NCBI GenBank assembly: GCA_023253415.1
Contig: JALRGK010000102.1
Span: forward strand, 1 to 8,123
Direction: 5' to 3'
Length of the DNA stretch: 8,123 bases
Source: Rhodocyclaceae bacterium
Lineage (GTDB): Bacteria; Pseudomonadota; Gammaproteobacteria; Burkholderiales; Rhodocyclaceae
Below are positions 6,648-8,123 of the stretch, piece after piece. The position numbers and the translations under genes were made by a program. Below the pieces are notes generated by a model. The model searched no databases. It was not told the DNA's origin and saw only the letters and a program-made list of their open reading frames with translations. Every line of letters starts with the position of its first letter. Within the stretch, counting starts at the first letter, position 1.

Positions 6648-6747
6648 GGCGTCGCGCAGCGCTGATACGTGCTGGCAGGCCAGTGCGATGATCCCCAGCA
6701 CGTTCTGGATCACGTAGCGCGTGGGGTCAGTCAAGTCCTTGGGCAGC
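6648..6747. other. Unassigned segment between the truncated fba and livG
   Basis: About 100 bp belong to neither neighbouring gene. The minus strand is open through it in the fba frame and reads like protein (for example DLTDPTRYVIQNVLGII, then ACQHVSALRDA), with codons that look protein-coding. I do not recognise the family. The livG frame on the plus strand has a stop (TAG at 6715-6717) inside it, so it is not livG. It may be a fragment of a third gene. Borders are approximate to within a few codons, because they are set by where family similarity ends. Confidence 0.55.
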
Positions 6748-6831
6748 GGAATGAAGATTGGCGACGGAACCCCCGAAGAAGTGCGCAACAACGAAGAAGT
6801 GATCAGTGCCTATCTGGGCACCAGCCACTAA
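6748..6831 (+). pseudogene. livG: 3' end of a LivG-type branched-chain amino-acid ABC transporter ATPase
   Basis: The last 27 codons before the TAA at 6829-6831 read GMKIGDGTPEEVRNNEEV and then ISAYLGTSH. This is the standard C-terminus of LivG-type ATPases (G-x-x-I-x-x-G-T-P-x-E-V, then A-Y-L-G). The rest of the protein, about 230 residues including Walker A and B and the LSGGQ signature, is absent. Upstream the frame enters the unassigned segment and meets a stop at 6715. Its stop codon overlaps the livH ribosome-binding site, so the operon order livG-livH-livM is kept. As with fba, the missing 5' part marks a break, either genomic or in the assembly. A few codons at the left border are uncertain. 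Confidence 0.82.
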
Positions 6832-6843
6832 GGAGAAAAAGAC
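6829..6843 (+). promoter_or_regulatory. livG stop overlapping the livH ribosome-binding site
   Basis: TAAGGAG joins the livG stop codon to a strong Shine-Dalgarno sequence (AGGAG, 6831-6835), 8 bases before the livH ATG at 6844. The same TAAGGAGA arrangement occurs before livM (7771-7778), so the three genes are built for coupled translation. It fixes the livH start. Confidence 0.85.
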
Positions 6844-7773
6844 ATGGCATTTTTTCTGGAAGCTCTTTTTGGCGGCCTCATGGCCGGCATGCTTTATGCG
6901 CTGGTGGCGCTGGGCTTTGTTTTGATTTTCAAGGCCTCAGGCGTGTTCAACTTTGCGCAAGGCGCGATGGTCTTGTTCGCGGCATTGGCCATGGCGCGGT
7001 TTTCCGAATGGATTCCCGGCTGGCTGGGCATCGAAGACAAGTTTCTGGGCAACCTGATTGCCTTCGTGTTGTCGGCCGCCATCATGTTCGTGCTGGCTTG
7101 GTTGATTGAGCGCCTCGTTTTGCGCCATTTGGTCAACCAGGAGGGCGTGACTTTGCTGATGGCCACGCTGGGCATCACCTATTTCCTGGACGGTCTAGGT
7201 CAAACGATTTTCGGAAGCGCCATTTATCAAATCGATGTAGGCATGCCCAAAGAGCCTGTCTTCCTTTTGGAATCGATTTTTGATGGCGGCGTTTTGATCA
7301 GCTTGGAAGATGTGTATGCAGCTTGTATCGCAGCGTTGCTGGTGGTTGTGCTGTCACTGTTCTTCCAGAAAACCAGTACTGGCCGCGCCCTCCGTGCTGT
7401 GGCCGATGATCACCAAGCAGCACAGTCGATTGGTATCCCACTCAACCGCATTTGGGTGATTGTCTGGTTCGTGGCTGGAATTACAGCATTGGTTGCCGGC
7501 ATCATTTGGGGGTCAAAGCTCGGAGTTCAGTTCTCTTTGACAACCGTGGCTTTGCGGGCCTTGCCGGTCATCATTTTGGGTGGCCTGACCTCGGTGCCCG
7601 GCGCCATCATCGGTGGGCTGATCATCGGTGTGGGTGAGAAGCTGTCCGAGGTGTACCTCGGCCCCTATGTGGGCGGCGGCATCGAAATCTGGTTTGCTTA
7701 TGTGTTGGCGCTGGTGTTCTTGCTGTTCCGTCCGCAAGGCCTGTTCGGCGAAAAAATCATCGACCGCGTGTAA
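6844..7773 (+). CDS. livH: Branched-chain amino acid type ABC transporter permease, LivH family
   Basis: This is one of the two inner-membrane permease subunits of a Liv (HAAT) importer, pairing with LivM and driven by LivG/LivF. The 309 residues match the usual LivH length. There are about eight hydrophobic segments, with LYALVALGFVLIFKASGVFN near residues 17-36, the family's conserved first helix region. The cytoplasmic loop TSTGRALRAVADDHQAA (177-193), followed by SIGIP, is the contact site for the ATPases. The C-terminus has LPVIILGGLTSVPGAIIGG, as in LivH. The start is fixed by AGGAG. The substrate cannot be read from the permease. Related clusters in betaproteobacteria include ones linked to aromatic acid uptake and an AMP-binding ligase, so leucine should not be assumed. 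Confidence 0.93.
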   Translation: MAFFLEALFGGLMAGMLYALVALGFVLIFKASGVFNFAQGAMVLFAALAMARFSEWIPGWLGIEDKFLGNLIAFVLSAAIMFVLAWLIERLVLRHLVNQEGVTLLMATLGITYFLDGLGQTIFGSAIYQIDVGMPKEPVFLLESIFDGGVLISLEDVYAACIAALLVVVLSLFFQKTSTGRALRAVADDHQAAQSIGIPLNRIWVIVWFVAGITALVAGIIWGSKLGVQFSLTTVALRALPVIILGGLTSVPGAIIGGLIIGVGEKLSEVYLGPYVGGGIEIWFAYVLALVFLLFRPQGLFGEKIIDRV

Positions 7774-7785
7774 GGAGAGAAAAAC
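7771..7785 (+). promoter_or_regulatory. livH stop overlapping the livM ribosome-binding site
   Basis: The livH TAA (7771-7773) overlaps AGGAG (7773-7777), which lies 8 bases before the livM ATG at 7786. This repeats the livG/livH junction almost exactly and fixes the livM start. Confidence 0.85.
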
Positions 7786-8123
7786 ATGTTTTACAGAGAA
7801 AACGGTCAATTCAAGACTTCTTACCGCAGCGACCAGCAGATCTTCGCGATTGCGCAAGACCGCTGGGCCATCCTCGCGCTCATCGCCTTTGCCTTCGTTG
7901 GTGTGCCTTTCATCGCCGATGAATACATGTTCCGCGCGATCCTGATCCCCTTCCTGATCTTGTCGCTGGCGGCCTTGGGGGTGAACATCCTGGTCGGTTA
8001 CTGCGGTCAAATTTCCTTGGGTTCGGGTGCGTTCATGGCGGTGGGGGCTTACATGGCTTACAACACCTACATCCGCATCGAAGGCATGCCGCTGATTGTG
8101 GCGCTACTCGCTGGTGGCTTTTT
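7786..8123 (+). CDS. livM: ABC transporter permease, LivM family (partial, cut by window end)
   Basis: The first 112 codons are present and the frame is open to the right edge. After a polar N-terminus (MFYRENGQFKTSYRSDQQ), a hydrophobic helix at about 28-44 is followed by IPFLILSLAALGVNILVGYC and GQISLGSGAFMAVGAY. The second of these is the conserved LivM signature (G-x-x-G-Q-x-S-L-G-x-x-A-F-x-x-x-G-A-Y). LivM is the second permease of the Liv importer and should be followed, outside the window, by a periplasmic binding protein and a LivF ATPase. It looks intact as far as it can be seen. Confidence 0.92.
   Translation, partial: MFYRENGQFKTSYRSDQQIFAIAQDRWAILALIAFAFVGVPFIADEYMFRAILIPFLILSLAALGVNILVGYCGQISLGSGAFMAVGAYMAYNTYIRIEGMPLIVALLAGGF

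Noticed and set aside
6201..6665. Long open frame on the plus strand opposite fba (154 residues)
   Set aside because: It mirrors the codon structure of the aldolase on the other strand and resembles no family; a shadow of the real gene.
6648..6791. Extension of the aldolase reading frame up to a TTG at 6791
   Set aside because: The extension runs through unassigned sequence and then through the antisense of the livG end. It shows no aldolase similarity and has no ribosome-binding site.
7513..8010. Minus-strand open frame of 165 residues across livH and livM
   Set aside because: The translation is rich in His, Gln and Asp, as is typical of antisense to membrane-protein genes, and two well-supported permease genes occupy the other strand.
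1..8123. CRISPR array, insertion sequence or toxin-antitoxin pair
   Set aside because: No regularly spaced long repeats, no transposase motifs and no paired small genes of that kind were seen on either strand.

Overview
The window reads as betaproteobacterial DNA. This rests on protein recognition alone: a class II fructose-bisphosphate aldolase directly followed by purC, a DUF1840 protein, an oligopeptidase A, and a branched-chain amino-acid type (Liv) permease operon all look like betaproteobacterial versions. I cannot name a genus, and the right end may come from a different genome than the left.

Left edge (1-247): a gene running off the window on the minus strand starts with what looks like the N-terminus of a phage or island tyrosine integrase. 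About 90 bp beyond its start lies a 17-bp sequence resembling the 3' end of a tRNA (acceptor strand plus ACCA), with no tRNA body. Between them is a pair of 9-bp direct repeats spaced 11 bp apart. Orientation and order fit the right end of an element integrated into a tRNA gene that lies to the left, outside the window.

Region 248-2227 (plus strand): an outer-membrane beta-barrel protein followed 12 bp later by a spermidine-synthase-like protein. The latter ends convergently, overlapping by 11 bp the end of the opposing operon.

Region 2217 to about 6647 (minus strand, transcribed right to left): 5'-truncated fba, purC, prlC (M3 oligopeptidase A), a small membrane protein with a K+-channel-like pore but an altered selectivity filter, and a DUF1840 protein. 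The spacings are short (18 bp, 41 bp, 29 bp, then a 4-bp ATGA overlap), so this could be one transcript mixing glycolysis, purine synthesis and peptide turnover.

Region about 6648-8123: a sharp discontinuity. fba loses its N-terminal half. About 100 bp of unassigned sequence follows, then the last 27 codons of a LivG-type ATPase on the plus strand, then livH complete and livM cut by the window end. Two divergent genes both lacking their 5' parts at one junction suggests a genomic rearrangement or a chimeric assembly. I judge a chimeric join at least as likely as real biology. I found no convincing new defence or mobile system; the most worthwhile leads are the island boundary and this junction.
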